Shown: positions 55,290 through 64,000, counted from the first letter of the stretch. The stretch: DNA of 64,000 nt from Vallitalea pronyensis (GCF_018141445.1 NZ_CP058649.1:1507001-1571000); one strand, 5' to 3'. Numbers and translations: made by a program. The notes: a model not told the origin generated them from the sequence alone.

Positions 55290-55380
55290 AATATAAGAGG
55301 TTAAGCTTTTAATACCCCCTATATATAGTGGGGTAGCTGTCACCATGAGTGGGCAGCGCATATGCTTAACCTCTTATATT
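55290..55380. repeat. Palindrome PAL-3, copy 2
   Basis: Outer arms AATATAAGAGGTTAAGC and exact complement (17 bp). Inside: TTTT, a hairpin TACCCCCTATATATAGTGGGGT, then GCTGTCACCATGAGTGGGCAGC. The same order of outer arm, T-run, first hairpin and CATG-containing second hairpin is seen in copy 1 on the opposite strand. It lies between convergent yunB and the next gene. Confidence 0.85.
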
Positions 55381-55432
55381 GTCTATTTGTCGTTGTTTAG
55401 TGTGGTTCATCTTACCTTCCATGTAGCGTATA

Positions 55433-56104
55433 CTAGGTAAGTGGTCTATCACTTAATTTTGTAACGGTTATAATAGGACTAAAGGCAATGGTTTGGTTAA
55501 AAGAAACATTATAATTAAAGTTAACGAAGTTGAGTCTAATGGCAGCAGACGATTCCGTCATGTTGACAAGAAAAGTGCTTGTGATGCTATCACTAATGGT
55601 CCCTTTGGTAACAATACCGGTATCTCGAATAAGCTTTGGCAAGACGTTAGCAATGTTGACAGGTTCTATGTGAACGACAACTTGATAAAATTGACCAAGA
55701 TCAATGAAAGTCGGTGGTAGAAACGTATAGCGTACATTAAGGGTAACTAAATAAACCCCAGCAGATGGAAAGTTAAACGTGTCATTTTTTACGGTATGGG
55801 TAGACAGGGTAAAGCCGCCCTCTTGTAAGAGTGATTGATGGTCTGTTGCTAATGGAATAGGACCAGCAGCAGATAAAGCTGTGGATAAATTAGGGTCTAG
55901 AACTTGGGCAAAGTTTTTTTTACAGCAGCAAGCATGGTATTGGTTTTTGTGGTGCTTACAAACTTGGTGCTTACTGGGGTCTTGACCGGAATCCGCCAAA
56001 GTATCTTGCCAATTAGCGATGCCTAAATCGTCATCAAAAGCATTTGGTTGATAATCATCTTCAGGATAACAGATAGAATCTATTTCGATATTATTGTTTG
56101 ACAT
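55433..56104 (-). CDS. Putative spore-surface protein with TNF/C1q-like C-terminal domain
   Basis: 223 residues. An acidic N-terminus precedes a Cys/His-rich patch (KHHKNQYHACCCKK near 50-63) and a C-terminal beta domain (about 75-220) with GFTLSTHTVKNDTFNFPSAG and YLVTLNVRYTFLPP. The F-x-x-P-x-A-G-x-Y-L pattern recalls the jelly roll of exosporium BclA/C1q proteins. No collagen-like repeat is present. Spore surface location is inferred from fold and from yunB and sporulation neighbours. Start ATG 56104 with AAAGGAA upstream. Confidence 0.6.
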   Translation of the reverse strand: MSNNNIEIDSICYPEDDYQPNAFDDDLGIANWQDTLADSGQDPSKHQVCKHHKNQYHACCCKKNFAQVLDPNLSTALSAAGPIPLATDHQSLLQEGGFTLSTHTVKNDTFNFPSAGVYLVTLNVRYTFLPPTFIDLGQFYQVVVHIEPVNIANVLPKLIRDTGIVTKGTISDSITSTFLVNMTESSAAIRLNFVNFNYNVSFNQTIAFSPIITVTKLSDRPLT

Positions 56105-56302
56105 AGGATATTCCTTTCAAAGTTATGCTCTACTATAAACTATGTAAGAGTGAATAAATGAGTGCCATGGATTAGGAATACAAAAAATATTGTAATTAAA
56201 TGAGGTAAAGTTATTGAAATTTGGTTGGTTTTTAGGTATAATTTAAATAGTATTTGTAATTAGAACTACTATTTGGTTGTGGCTTTGGTTTTTTATTACA
56301 TA

Positions 56303-56308
56303 TATAAT
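56303..56308 (+). promoter_or_regulatory. Candidate -10 box of dapF
   Basis: TATAAT at 56303-56308, 40 bases before the start codon. No convincing -35. Confidence 0.4.
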
Positions 56309-56347
56309 AAGAAGTGTCTTATAAAAAGTGCAAAGTGAGGTGTTCAT

Positions 56348-57184
56348 ATGAAATTTACAAAAATGCATGGTTGTGGAAATGATTATATTTATTTAAACGG
56401 TTTTGAAATAGATGTAGCTGACCCATCTGAACTGGCCATTAGGATGAGTAATCGTAATTTTGGAGTAGGTTCCGATGGTATTGTACTCATACTTCCTTCA
56501 GAAAAAGCAGATTTTAGAATGCGTATGTTTAATGCAGATGGTTCAGAGGCAGAGATGTGTGGCAATGCTATACGTTGTGTGGGTAAGTATGTATATGATA
56601 AGAAGATGACAGATCAAACCAATATTACCATTGATACGTTAGCAGGGGTTAAAATATTGGATATGACAGTAGAAGATGGTCAGGTTACATATGCAAAAGT
56701 AGATATGGGCGAACCTATTTTGAAGGCAGAAGATATTCCCGTTGTTAGTGCACTTGAGCCTGTTGTGGGTGAGGTTGTAGAAGCGTTAGGGACTGCTTAT
56801 GCCTTTACATGTGTGTCCATGGGGAATCCTCATGCCATTACATTTGTGGATGATACGGATCATTTTCCATTAGAAGAGGTTGGTCCAATTATTGAGGTTC
56901 ATGAGAAGTTTCCTAGGAAAGTAAATGCAGAGTTTGTGCAAGTGGTTGACCAGGAGACCCTTAAAATGCGTGTTTGGGAAAGAGGGTCAGGGGAGACCTT
57001 GGCGTGTGGTACAGGTGCTTGTGCGACGTTGGTTGCTGGGGTGCTTAATGAGAAGGTTGGTCGTAAGGCGACAGTTAAGTTATTAGGTGGTGATTTGATT
57101 ATTGAGTGGGATGAAGCCAGTAATCATGTGTTTATGAGTGGTCCTGCTGTGACGGTGTTTGAGGGGGAGTGGATGTTGGGTTAA
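56348..57184 (+). CDS. dapF: Diaminopimelate epimerase
   Basis: 278 residues, usual length. Converts LL- to meso-diaminopimelate for peptidoglycan and lysine. The two catalytic cysteines are in [16 protein letters not shown] near residue 70 and [15 protein letters not shown] near 222. Both half-domains are complete. ATG follows GTGAGGTG. Third positions become almost exclusively G or T over the last ~90 codons. Confidence 0.97.
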   Translation: MKFTKMHGCGNDYIYLNGFEIDVADPSELAIRMSNRNFGVGSDGIVLILPSEKADFRMRMFNADGSEAEMCGNAIRCVGKYVYDKKMTDQTNITIDTLAGVKILDMTVEDGQVTYAKVDMGEPILKAEDIPVVSALEPVVGEVVEALGTAYAFTCVSMGNPHAITFVDDTDHFPLEEVGPIIEVHEKFPRKVNAEFVQVVDQETLKMRVWERGSGETLACGTGACATLVAGVLNEKVGRKATVKLLGGDLIIEWDEASNHVFMSGPAVTVFEGEWMLG

Positions 57185-57205
57185 ATTGGTTTAGTGGGGA
57201 GGTTC

Positions 57206-57403
57206 GTAAGTGGATAGGTATAAAAAAACTGTTCAGGTTAAATAATCGAAGAACATCTAAGGGTGGCGACATACCCTATACCTAAAACTTAAAACTCCCG
57301 GTGGTCAGACAATTAAGTTTTTTAACGGCATAGGCTATATCGCCGCCCTAAGATGTGCTAACGATTTTTAAACTTCTCTGTTTTTTTATACCTATCTACT
57401 TAC
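57206..57403. repeat. Long imperfect palindrome PAL-1, copy 2
   Basis: A 198-bp element. Outer arms GTAAGTGGATAGGTATAAAA and complement (24 bp, one G-U). Inner arms ACATCT and AGGGTGGCGACATA pair, with G-U, to the right side. Apex CTTAAAACTCCCGGTGGTCA then GACAATTAAGTTTTTTAACG, differing from copy 1 only at a C-G to A-T stem pair and three loop bases. TACTGGGCTA follows, as in copy 1. It sits between dapF and dapL. Confidence 0.9.
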
Positions 57404-57691
57404 TGGGCTAGTGAACAATGTTAGTTAGTGGTAGAGTGGTGAAGTAGCAACTATTATGGTTTTTATGTTTTCTTAGTTAGTACATTTGGTACTTGATAGT
57501 AGTGGTTGATAATTATATGAGTTTAATAGGGTTAGCTGATGATGATAATAAATTTATGCTATATCGTAATAAAAATTTAGTTGTGGATTTTATGAGATTG
57601 ATGTGCTATAGTTGAGTGTGATAGTGAGATTTGATAATGGATATCATTATTGAAGATATAGATGATGACATAAAATAAGGAGGATAAAGGA

Positions 57692-58927
57692 ATGGAGACA
57701 TATATTCAGGAATTGATTGCTGAGCGAATTGGTGGGAATCAGTTTGGGAAGAGTACGGTGATTTATAAGTTTGAGAAGATTAAGCGAGCGAAGGCTGCGG
57801 CTGTTGAGGCACATCCGGATATGGAGATTATTGATATGGGTGTTGGAGAGCCGGATGCTATGGCGGATAGAGGGATTGTTCGTACGTTAGCAGAGGAAGC
57901 GGCTAAGTGGGAGAATCGTAATTATGCAGATAACGGTGTGCCAGAGTTTAAGGTGGCTGCTGCCAAGTACATGGAGAGTGTATATGGTGTCAAGGGTATT
58001 GATGGTGTTAGAGAAGTGAACCACGCTATTGGTTCCAAGCCAGCTCTTGCGATGATGGCACAGGCATTTATTAATCCGGGTGATGTGACTTTAATGACGG
58101 TTCCAGGTTATCCCATAATGGGTACTATGACCAAATGGCTTGGTGGCGAAGCATATAACATGCCGTTGTTAGAGGAGAATAATTTCTTACCGGATCTTGA
58201 TGCTATTCCTGAGGACATCTTAGACCGTGCCAAGTTATTGTACTTAAATTATCCTAATAATCCTACGGGTGCTGTGGCTACGATTCCATTTTTTGAGAAG
58301 GTTGTTCAATTGGCGAAGAAGCACCAGCTGGTGGTTGTTCATGATGCAGCTTATGCAGCTTTAACCTTTGATGGGTATCAGCCTTTGAGCTTCTTAAGTA
58401 TTGAAGGGGCAAAAGAGGTTGGTGTAGAGATTCACTCATTATCGAAAGCTTATAACATGACAGGATGGCGTATGGCTTTTGTTGTGGGTAACGAGAAGGT
58501 TGTTAGTGCCTTTGCAGCAGTAAAAGATAATAATGATTCAGGTCAGTTCAAAGCCATTCAAAAAGCGTGTATTTACGCGTTACAGCATACAGAGATTACA
58601 GAGGCTACAGCTACGAAGTATTCAAGAAAGCATGATATGCTTGTGGAGGTACTGAATAAGCTTGGATTCAAGGCGAAGAAGCCAAAGGGCTCATTTTATC
58701 TGTATGTGAAGATTCCGAAAGGTGTTAAAGGTGGTATTACTTTTGAGACTGCTGAAGATTTTTCACAGTATCTCATTCGTGAACAGTTAATTTCCACAGT
58801 GCCTTGGGATGATGCAGGGGCTTTTGTAAGGTTTTCAGTGACGTTCCTTGCCAATGGAGAAGATGAAGAGAAGAAAGTTATTGACGAAATTTATAGACGT
58901 TTATCCCAAGTTGAATTTATTTTTTAG
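57692..58927 (+). CDS. dapL: LL-diaminopimelate aminotransferase
   Basis: A 411-residue fold-type I aminotransferase making LL-DAP directly from tetrahydrodipicolinate, which makes dapF the next step. The PLP lysine is in HSLSKAYNMTGWRMAFV near residue 251; NYPNNPTGAVA near 186; the N-terminal substrate region is DMGVGEPDAMADRGIV near 47. ATG follows AAGGAGG. The first ~90 codons are G/T-ending in third position, later codons normal. Separated from dapF by PAL-1 and further non-coding sequence (57185-57691). Confidence 0.95.
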   Translation: METYIQELIAERIGGNQFGKSTVIYKFEKIKRAKAAAVEAHPDMEIIDMGVGEPDAMADRGIVRTLAEEAAKWENRNYADNGVPEFKVAAAKYMESVYGVKGIDGVREVNHAIGSKPALAMMAQAFINPGDVTLMTVPGYPIMGTMTKWLGGEAYNMPLLEENNFLPDLDAIPEDILDRAKLLYLNYPNNPTGAVATIPFFEKVVQLAKKHQLVVVHDAAYAALTFDGYQPLSFLSIEGAKEVGVEIHSLSKAYNMTGWRMAFVVGNEKVVSAFAAVKDNNDSGQFKAIQKACIYALQHTEITEATATKYSRKHDMLVEVLNKLGFKAKKPKGSFYLYVKIPKGVKGGITFETAEDFSQYLIREQLISTVPWDDAGAFVRFSVTFLANGEDEEKKVIDEIYRRLSQVEFIF

Positions 58928-58983
58928 TTTGTATTGAGATAACAGTTAATAGGCTGAATGGTTTCATAGTCAGTTTAAAAGAA

Positions 58984-59036
58984 AAGGGGCTAATCAACAA
59001 AACATCGTATAGAATGTTTGGTAGATTAGCCCCTTA
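58984..59036. terminator. Bidirectional terminator
   Basis: AAGGGGCTAATC pairs with GATTAGCCCCTT, with inner AACAT/ATGTT. Between convergent dapL and the corrinoid activator. Confidence 0.88.
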
Positions 59037-59065
59037 TAATTGAGTCGCTTTGTACTAATAGGTGT

Positions 59066-61405
59066 TTAAAAGTACATATTCATGATGTATTCTTCGTTAA
59101 ATACCATGTTTGTTGATAATTCAATATAATGGCATTTTGAAGCAATGACATCAAATATATCGTCGCTGTTCTGTTCAATCATGTAGTTCACACTGCCGCC
59201 TAGTGAGCTGTTTCCAATGACTCGAGTTTTATCTATTAATTCCTTCTGAATGAGACCGATGGTTACAGCATTGGCTACATTGAGATTACTGCCAAAGCCT
59301 CCAGCTAATAGCAGTGTATCAATCTGGTCAAAAGTAAGACCTGCTTCTTTAACAAGGACACTGACTCCTGCGGCTACAGCAGATTTGGCAAGCTGTAATT
59401 GCCGTATATCTTCTTGATATAGGGCTATTTCTGTATCATGATCTTTATAGATCACGAACTTATCGCTATCGACTAATTTACCTGTTGTATCCAAGTGGTT
59501 GTTATTCAGTAATTCCGCAGTGATATCCACAAGGGCTGAACCGCATATGCCTTTGGGGGAGCTATGACCAATCACATCATAAGATAGGGTATCGTTATCA
59601 GATGTGATGGAGCATATGGCACCCTCAATGCTGCCCATACCACACTTAATATTTGCGCCTTCAAAAGCAGGACCTGCAGCTGTTGCAGCGCACAGAATCT
59701 TATGGTCTGTTTTTAAGGCAATTTCACCGTTGGTACCGATATCAATAAAAAGAACATTACCTTTTTGATGAAGTAAGTCACTGTAATAAAAACCCGATGT
59801 AATATCTGAACCAATATAAGCGGATATACCAGGTAATAAGGTGACTTGACAATCAAGGTCTTTATCCTCAAAGAGTTCTTTTGTGTGATATTGTTGTAAG
59901 GATAAATCCATGGTTGTAAAAGGGCTTATAGAGAGTTTATAGGGATTAAGACCCATTAATAAATACTGCATGGTGGTATTACCACTGATGGTTATATCAA
60001 CAATGTCTTCTGATGCTATATGGTGCTTTTCTAATAATGTATGGATACCTGAACTTATTTCTTTACGTATTAATGATGTTTGAATAGACTCTGGGTCTTT
60101 GACAGCATAATTGATACGACTGATAACATCTGCACCATAGGGGGCTTGTGGATTAACATGCTTATAGATACCGATCTCTTGATGATGAATCAAATCAATA
60201 AGGGTTATCACAACAGTTGTTGTACCAATATCAATACCTACGCCATAAGCACGGATGGTTTCATCATGAACCCTTAAAATGGTTTGATTATCTCGACATA
60301 ACAGTTGCATATCTTTTTTTAAGTTTTTAATATGAGAAAGATCTTTTAAGCCATGTAATGTGTAGTCATAAGGATGCTGTAAACATGCGTTGATTAATGC
60401 TGTTGCACTTTTATTGTTATCAGCACTTTCAGTTATGCCAGGAACGTTTAATAAGGTATATTTGGGTTGAGCTGTAGCGTTGATATGATAATCACTTTGA
60501 ATCTTGGATGCTGTTTTTTTGGGCTTGATTTCAATGGTGGTATCTTCATATAGGTGGTGAAAACATGCCAGTATAATACCTTGTGCCATGTCTTGATCCG
60601 TTAATAATTTTTTCTCCTCATCGGATAAAGGCATAGGTTCACTTAAAAGCTTTACTTTGCATTTTCCACATGATTTTTTTCCACTACAATAAGCATCAAT
60701 AGGGAACTCATGCGTGCGTAATATGTTCAATAGATTCACACCTTTTTTTACTTGCAGCTCATGCACTTCTTGACCCTGTCTAATGGTTAAGGTGATCTTC
60801 CTAAAAGCACAGGTGGTATTGCTGCACTTGCGACAATCATGGTCAATGAGGCTTGGTTCTATATTAGCAGAGGCACCATAGTAAAAGGAGAGGGTTTTTC
60901 CAGGGGAAAACATATAGCCAGATGTCAAGTCAATGTCCGTGTTTTCTTCTTCGTTGATAACATCTAAAATATGTTTTTGAAATTTAATATCTATTTCGCA
61001 TGTACCCGGTTCAACCCTTGATGTGAGATGGATACCTTGACGGGTATATTCTTTTTTAAGCCGGTTATAAAGTGAACTACTGTTGTCGAACAGCATCTGA
61101 TCGCCAATGGTATTTAACATCATGCCTTTTAAAAAGTCGTTATCAGCAAAGTATTCTTTAACTTTTTCATCTAAATAACAGCCAAGTGAAACGATACAAA
61201 AAATAACTTTCTCACATGAACTGTCGATATAGTCTTCATTATCCCGTTCCGTATAGTAGCCTACAGGTGAGATATGCTCCAGCGTTTCCTTTATCACATC
61301 ATCATAGATTTGGCTATACTCCGAATAATTAGGACTGTCTTCATAGCATTGCATCATATCCATGACTATTTTTTTATTTTGTGTCTTTTCTAATTTTATT
61401 TTCAT
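59066..61405 (-). CDS. Corrinoid activation ATPase (RACo/RamA-type, DUF4445)
   Basis: 779 residues. The N-terminal domain (about 1-205) resembles the AdoMet-binding activation domain of B12-dependent methionine synthase (EPGTCEIDIKFQ near 134) and has a Cys cluster CRKCSNTTC near 195. A plant-type [2Fe-2S] ferredoxin (about 208-300: CSGKKSCGKCK) and an ASKHA ATPase follow (GVGIDIGTTTVVITLIDL near 392; IDIGTNGEIALKT near 555; LLAGGFGSNLNV near 707). It would reduce inactive Co(II) corrinoid proteins using ATP. Neighbouring corrinoid proteins are likely clients. AGGTGAT precedes the ATG. Confidence 0.92.
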   Translation of the reverse strand: MKIKLEKTQNKKIVMDMMQCYEDSPNYSEYSQIYDDVIKETLEHISPVGYYTERDNEDYIDSSCEKVIFCIVSLGCYLDEKVKEYFADNDFLKGMMLNTIGDQMLFDNSSSLYNRLKKEYTRQGIHLTSRVEPGTCEIDIKFQKHILDVINEEENTDIDLTSGYMFSPGKTLSFYYGASANIEPSLIDHDCRKCSNTTCAFRKITLTIRQGQEVHELQVKKGVNLLNILRTHEFPIDAYCSGKKSCGKCKVKLLSEPMPLSDEEKKLLTDQDMAQGIILACFHHLYEDTTIEIKPKKTASKIQSDYHINATAQPKYTLLNVPGITESADNNKSATALINACLQHPYDYTLHGLKDLSHIKNLKKDMQLLCRDNQTILRVHDETIRAYGVGIDIGTTTVVITLIDLIHHQEIGIYKHVNPQAPYGADVISRINYAVKDPESIQTSLIRKEISSGIHTLLEKHHIASEDIVDITISGNTTMQYLLMGLNPYKLSISPFTTMDLSLQQYHTKELFEDKDLDCQVTLLPGISAYIGSDITSGFYYSDLLHQKGNVLFIDIGTNGEIALKTDHKILCAATAAGPAFEGANIKCGMGSIEGAICSITSDNDTLSYDVIGHSSPKGICGSALVDITAELLNNNHLDTTGKLVDSDKFVIYKDHDTEIALYQEDIRQLQLAKSAVAAGVSVLVKEAGLTFDQIDTLLLAGGFGSNLNVANAVTIGLIQKELIDKTRVIGNSSLGGSVNYMIEQNSDDIFDVIASKCHYIELSTNMVFNEEYIMNMYF

Positions 61406-61574
61406 ATTATCACCTATGTAATTCTAAAAGCTGATTAGATTATTCTTGTATGATAGAGGGAAAGGGGATACTCCTTCTATCAAGCATACTTTCCTTGTTA
61501 TTTTATACGATATATGAAGTTTAATCAATATAATCCACATTATTCATGATATAGATTAATATAAACGTATATGT

Positions 61575-61618
61575 GAAAGGATTGTAAACATGAAAAACAT
61601 TCACTTTACAATCCTTTA
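61575..61618. repeat. Inverted repeat between corrinoid genes
   Basis: AAAGGATTGTAAA at 61577 pairs with TTTACAATCCTTT. It follows the minus-strand MtaA-like gene, but no U-run follows on that strand, so terminator function is uncertain. Confidence 0.55.
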
Positions 61619-61649
61619 AATATAACAGAAATTCATTGATGCATGATGT

Positions 61650-63005
61650 TTATTTTAGATAACTTTCCACCACATTAAATAATTCTTCTTTACTTGGTAT
61701 AATGGATGACCATTTTAATTGCCCATTGATATAAATAGAAGGGAGGTTGGCTACACCCATTTTTTTACATCGTGCAATATTCACTTTTTCTGTGAATTTG
61801 TACTCAATAAGGTCAATCTTATCACCAAAATGTTCTTTGGCTACATCAGCAGCAGCCATCATATAAGTACATGCCGCGCAAGATGCTGAATCCAATGTGA
61901 ATACCTCAATAAATGGTTTTTCTAAATGGTCATAATCAGGTAATTCAACATCAATTTCTTCATCTTTTGCTTCATAGTTTTTAATCATTTCCCTTACGGA
62001 ATCTGTCTCTCGAATAGTTTGCCCAATGGCAATGGTGTTATCTTTTGGTACAGCATAAGGCATATCACAACCTGGAGAGATAATCAGATTATCATGGGTC
62101 AAGTTATCAATCATATCCACCACATACTTCATGTTATCTTGTTGTGTACCATGAAGCATAAGGGTTGTTAATGGAATATTACCACCGATTGTAATATTAT
62201 ATTTATCTGTAATTTCTTTTGCTGCTTGAATATCCACATTTTCATCGATGGATATGGAGTCCGGCTCTGTTTTACACATAACCTCAATTTGTCTTGTAGC
62301 ATTACCACAAACAAAGAAGGATGATTTTGCGCCTTTCATTTTTATGTAGTCAAATATAGTCGTGAAAGACTCATGACATAAAGATGTAAAATGTTCAGGT
62401 GATATTTGAGATACAAGTGGATCAACAACAGCGATGATGTCCATGCCAGCTTCTGTATAGAAATCAATCATTTTTAAAGCAGCTTCTGTACAGAACTCCA
62501 TGAGCTCTTTTACATAATTCTCATCCAAAATCATGTCCATAAAAAGATTATTACCTCGAAGATGAGAAGCAAGGGTAAAAGGTCCACAGATTAAGCCGTA
62601 TAGGGCAGTGGTATCACCAACAGATGCTTTCATTCTATTCATAACGTCTAATACGAGAGGTATTCTGCCGCTTTCTTTTGTAGGGAGTTTACATTTACAT
62701 GGAAGGGTTGCTTCTTCTTCACATGGATGTGTTTTTACAGATGGGGGACAATCGTCTGCCCATACGAGTTCACAACCAAGTATTTCTGCTTCAATTTGTA
62801 AATCAAATATAACGGGCATACCATCTGGCTGATATAATTTATGTGCTTCCATTAAAGAGTCATATAATTTATCGGCATCTTTTAGTACTTCTTCTGCGGT
62901 ATAACCTTTAATGGATCCTGCGTGAACGCCGACAAATGGAACCCAAGGTATACGATCTGTTGATTGATGTTGCATAATCGTGAGTATTCGTTCTTTCCCT
63001 GTCAT
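61650..63005 (-). CDS. MtaA/UroD-family corrinoid methyltransferase with thioredoxin-like C-terminus
   Basis: 451 residues. The UroD-fold domain (about 1-350: RILTIMQHQSTDRIPWVPFV near 5; GGNIPLTTLMLHGT near 278; ISPGCDMPYAVPKDN near 311) is typical of MtaA/MtbA enzymes moving a methyl group between corrinoid protein and a thiol or other acceptor. An extra ~80-residue thioredoxin-like domain with CAAC in DSASCAACTYMMA (near 376) and NLPSIYINGQ (near 425) follows. It lies 63 bp downstream of a corrinoid protein gene. The substrate is unknown. Confidence 0.88.
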   Translation of the reverse strand: MTGKERILTIMQHQSTDRIPWVPFVGVHAGSIKGYTAEEVLKDADKLYDSLMEAHKLYQPDGMPVIFDLQIEAEILGCELVWADDCPPSVKTHPCEEEATLPCKCKLPTKESGRIPLVLDVMNRMKASVGDTTALYGLICGPFTLASHLRGNNLFMDMILDENYVKELMEFCTEAALKMIDFYTEAGMDIIAVVDPLVSQISPEHFTSLCHESFTTIFDYIKMKGAKSSFFVCGNATRQIEVMCKTEPDSISIDENVDIQAAKEITDKYNITIGGNIPLTTLMLHGTQQDNMKYVVDMIDNLTHDNLIISPGCDMPYAVPKDNTIAIGQTIRETDSVREMIKNYEAKDEEIDVELPDYDHLEKPFIEVFTLDSASCAACTYMMAAADVAKEHFGDKIDLIEYKFTEKVNIARCKKMGVANLPSIYINGQLKWSSIIPSKEELFNVVESYLK

Positions 63006-63068
63006 TATTACACCTTTACCTTTCTATTTATGATGTTGCTCAATCATGTATTGACATGAAGTCGGTTT

Positions 63069-63704
63069 CTAGCTTAGGACTAATTCTTTAGCAACTTCTG
63101 CAGCTGAAGCAGCATCCACGGTATAGCGATCAGCACCAATCTCTGCCGCATAATCGTCTGTTACAGGTGCTCCACCAATCATGACTTTAATTTTGTCTCT
63201 TAGACCCTTTTCTTCAAGAGCTTCAATGACTAATTTCATATTTGGCATGGTTGTCGTAAGTAGAGCAGACATAGCAATAATATCTGGGTTGTTTTCTTCC
63301 ACAGCAGCGATGTATTTCTCAGGTGATACGTCAACGCCTAAGTCAATAACCTCAAGACCAGCACCAACCATCATCATTCTTACAAGATTCTTACCAATGT
63401 CATGTAAGTCACCTTTTACAGTACCAATGATTACTTTACCAATAGGTTCAACACCTTGTTCTTCTAATAAAGGCTTAATCACATCAAGACCTGCGTTCAT
63501 GGCTCTTGCTGCAATTAACACTTCTGGAACAAAAACTTCGTTGTTTTTGAATTTTTCTCCGATGATACCCATACCACTAAGTAATCCGTCAAGTATGTCA
63601 GATGGTTGTAAACCGTCTGATACAGCTTGCTTTGTTAACGTAACAACTTCAGGCATGTTTCCTTGTTGCAGTTTTTCAGATATTGATTGTAATAATTCAT
63701 TCAT
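63069..63704 (-). CDS. Corrinoid (cobalamin-binding) protein, MtbC/MtmC-like
   Basis: 211 residues. A helical cap (about 1-88) is followed by the B12-binding Rossmann domain with DLHDIGKNLV near residue 100 (DxHxxG; His ligates cobalt), SALLTTTMPN near 148 and GGAPVTDDYAAEIGADRY near 177. It carries the methyl group for the MtaA-like enzyme. AGGGAGTGC upstream of ATG. A second related gene lies immediately upstream on the same strand. Confidence 0.94.
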   Translation of the reverse strand: MNELLQSISEKLQQGNMPEVVTLTKQAVSDGLQPSDILDGLLSGMGIIGEKFKNNEVFVPEVLIAARAMNAGLDVIKPLLEEQGVEPIGKVIIGTVKGDLHDIGKNLVRMMMVGAGLEVIDLGVDVSPEKYIAAVEENNPDIIAMSALLTTTMPNMKLVIEALEEKGLRDKIKVMIGGAPVTDDYAAEIGADRYTVDAASAAEVAKELVLS

Positions 63705-63879
63705 GTAATAGCACTCCCTATCTTTTTTAGTTGTTTTATAGTAATAGATTATAGGATTCTGAGAAATATTTATAGAAAAATCATAGTTAATTTTGTACTA
63801 TTTTATCTTTTAACAAGATTATTGCTGAATAATTCATGGAAAATTATCCTAAGATGTACTGTGTCATAAAAAAAACAAC

Positions 63880-64000
63880 CTATGTTCCAAGGTTGTTGTT
63901 CATGATTTCTTTGGCCATCTCGGCAGCGCTGGCTGCATCGGTGGTATAATAATCTGCTCCAATTGTTCGGGCATAATTGGAAGTGATGGGGGCTCCCCCG
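63880..64000 (-). CDS. Second corrinoid protein, C-terminal part only
   Basis: The minus strand reads GGAPITSNYARTIGADYY then TTDAASAAEMAKEI to a TAG at 63880-63882. It parallels GGAPVTDDYAAEIGADRY in the preceding entry, so it is a paralogous corrinoid protein whose rest lies beyond the window. About 175 bp separate the two genes. Confidence 0.85.
   Translation of the reverse strand, partial: GGAPITSNYARTIGADYYTTDAASAAEMAKEIMNNNLGT

Noticed and set aside
63181..63708. 175-codon plus-strand frame opposite the corrinoid protein gene
   Set aside because: Covers the whole conserved corrinoid protein on the other strand and its product shows no recognisable motif.
63705..63879. Cobalamin riboswitch upstream of the corrinoid protein gene
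   Set aside because: The 175-bp gap is too short and lacks the B12-box sequence.

Overview
The window is about 64 kb of low-GC, Gram-positive chromosome from an endospore-forming anaerobe of class Clostridia. The evidence is strong AGGAGG-type ribosome binding sites, spoIIAA-spoIIAB-sigF and spoVA operons, yunB, a valine T-box, LL-diaminopimelate aminotransferase and corrinoid methyltransferase components. The style suggests Lachnospirales or a Vallitalea-like genus, but that is a guess from gene content. I see no tRNA, rRNA, prophage, transposase or true CRISPR.

Layout. 1-7.6 kb: pyrimidine genes carB, a flavin-binding oxidase-like gene, pyrK, pyrD and pyrE. 7.6-16.2 kb: a methyltransferase; a two-component system (SpoOB-type kinase and LytTR regulator) with NfeD, flotillin FloA and a 42-aa ORF lying between kinase and regulator; a SpoIID-like/peptidoglycan-binding protein; a CobD/HisC-like aminotransferase; a coiled-coil membrane protein. 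17.2-32.8 kb: one long exopolysaccharide or glycan operon. It has a sugar aminotransferase, priming phosphoglycosyl transferase, PHP and ATP-grasp proteins, Wzz-like protein and BY-kinase, acetyltransferases, glycosyltransferases, a UDP-HexNAc dehydrogenase and epimerase, polymerase, flippase and 4,6-dehydratase. The enzymes are consistent with making UDP-N,N'-diacetylbacillosamine and UDP-GalNAcA. 32.8-40.1 kb: a valine T-box with specifier GTA, a small membrane protein, valS, folC, a 48-aa ORF and a zinc-ribbon/TPR protein. 40.3-47.5 kb: two small putative spore-associated genes, a PAP2 phosphatase, spoIIA-sigF and spoVAA-AE. 47.7-56.1 kb: two paralogous class A PBPs flanking an HD-domain gene, yunB and a putative spore-surface protein. 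56.3-58.9 kb: dapF and dapL. 59-64 kb (minus strand): a corrinoid activation ATPase, a MtaA-like UroD with a thioredoxin-like tail, and two corrinoid proteins, one cut by the window end.

The most unusual content lies between genes. There are at least five families of long imperfect palindromes, each with two or three copies here. Within a family the apical or boundary sequence is nearly invariant, while the long arms differ from copy to copy yet stay self-complementary, with compensatory changes. In addition, a tandem array of about 10 units of 37-40 bp faces an inverted array that shares a 22-bp core across one such palindrome. Coding sequence next to several of these elements becomes strikingly G+T-rich at third codon positions and returns to normal over a few hundred bases. 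I consider this palindrome and strand-skew system the best candidate for something undescribed.
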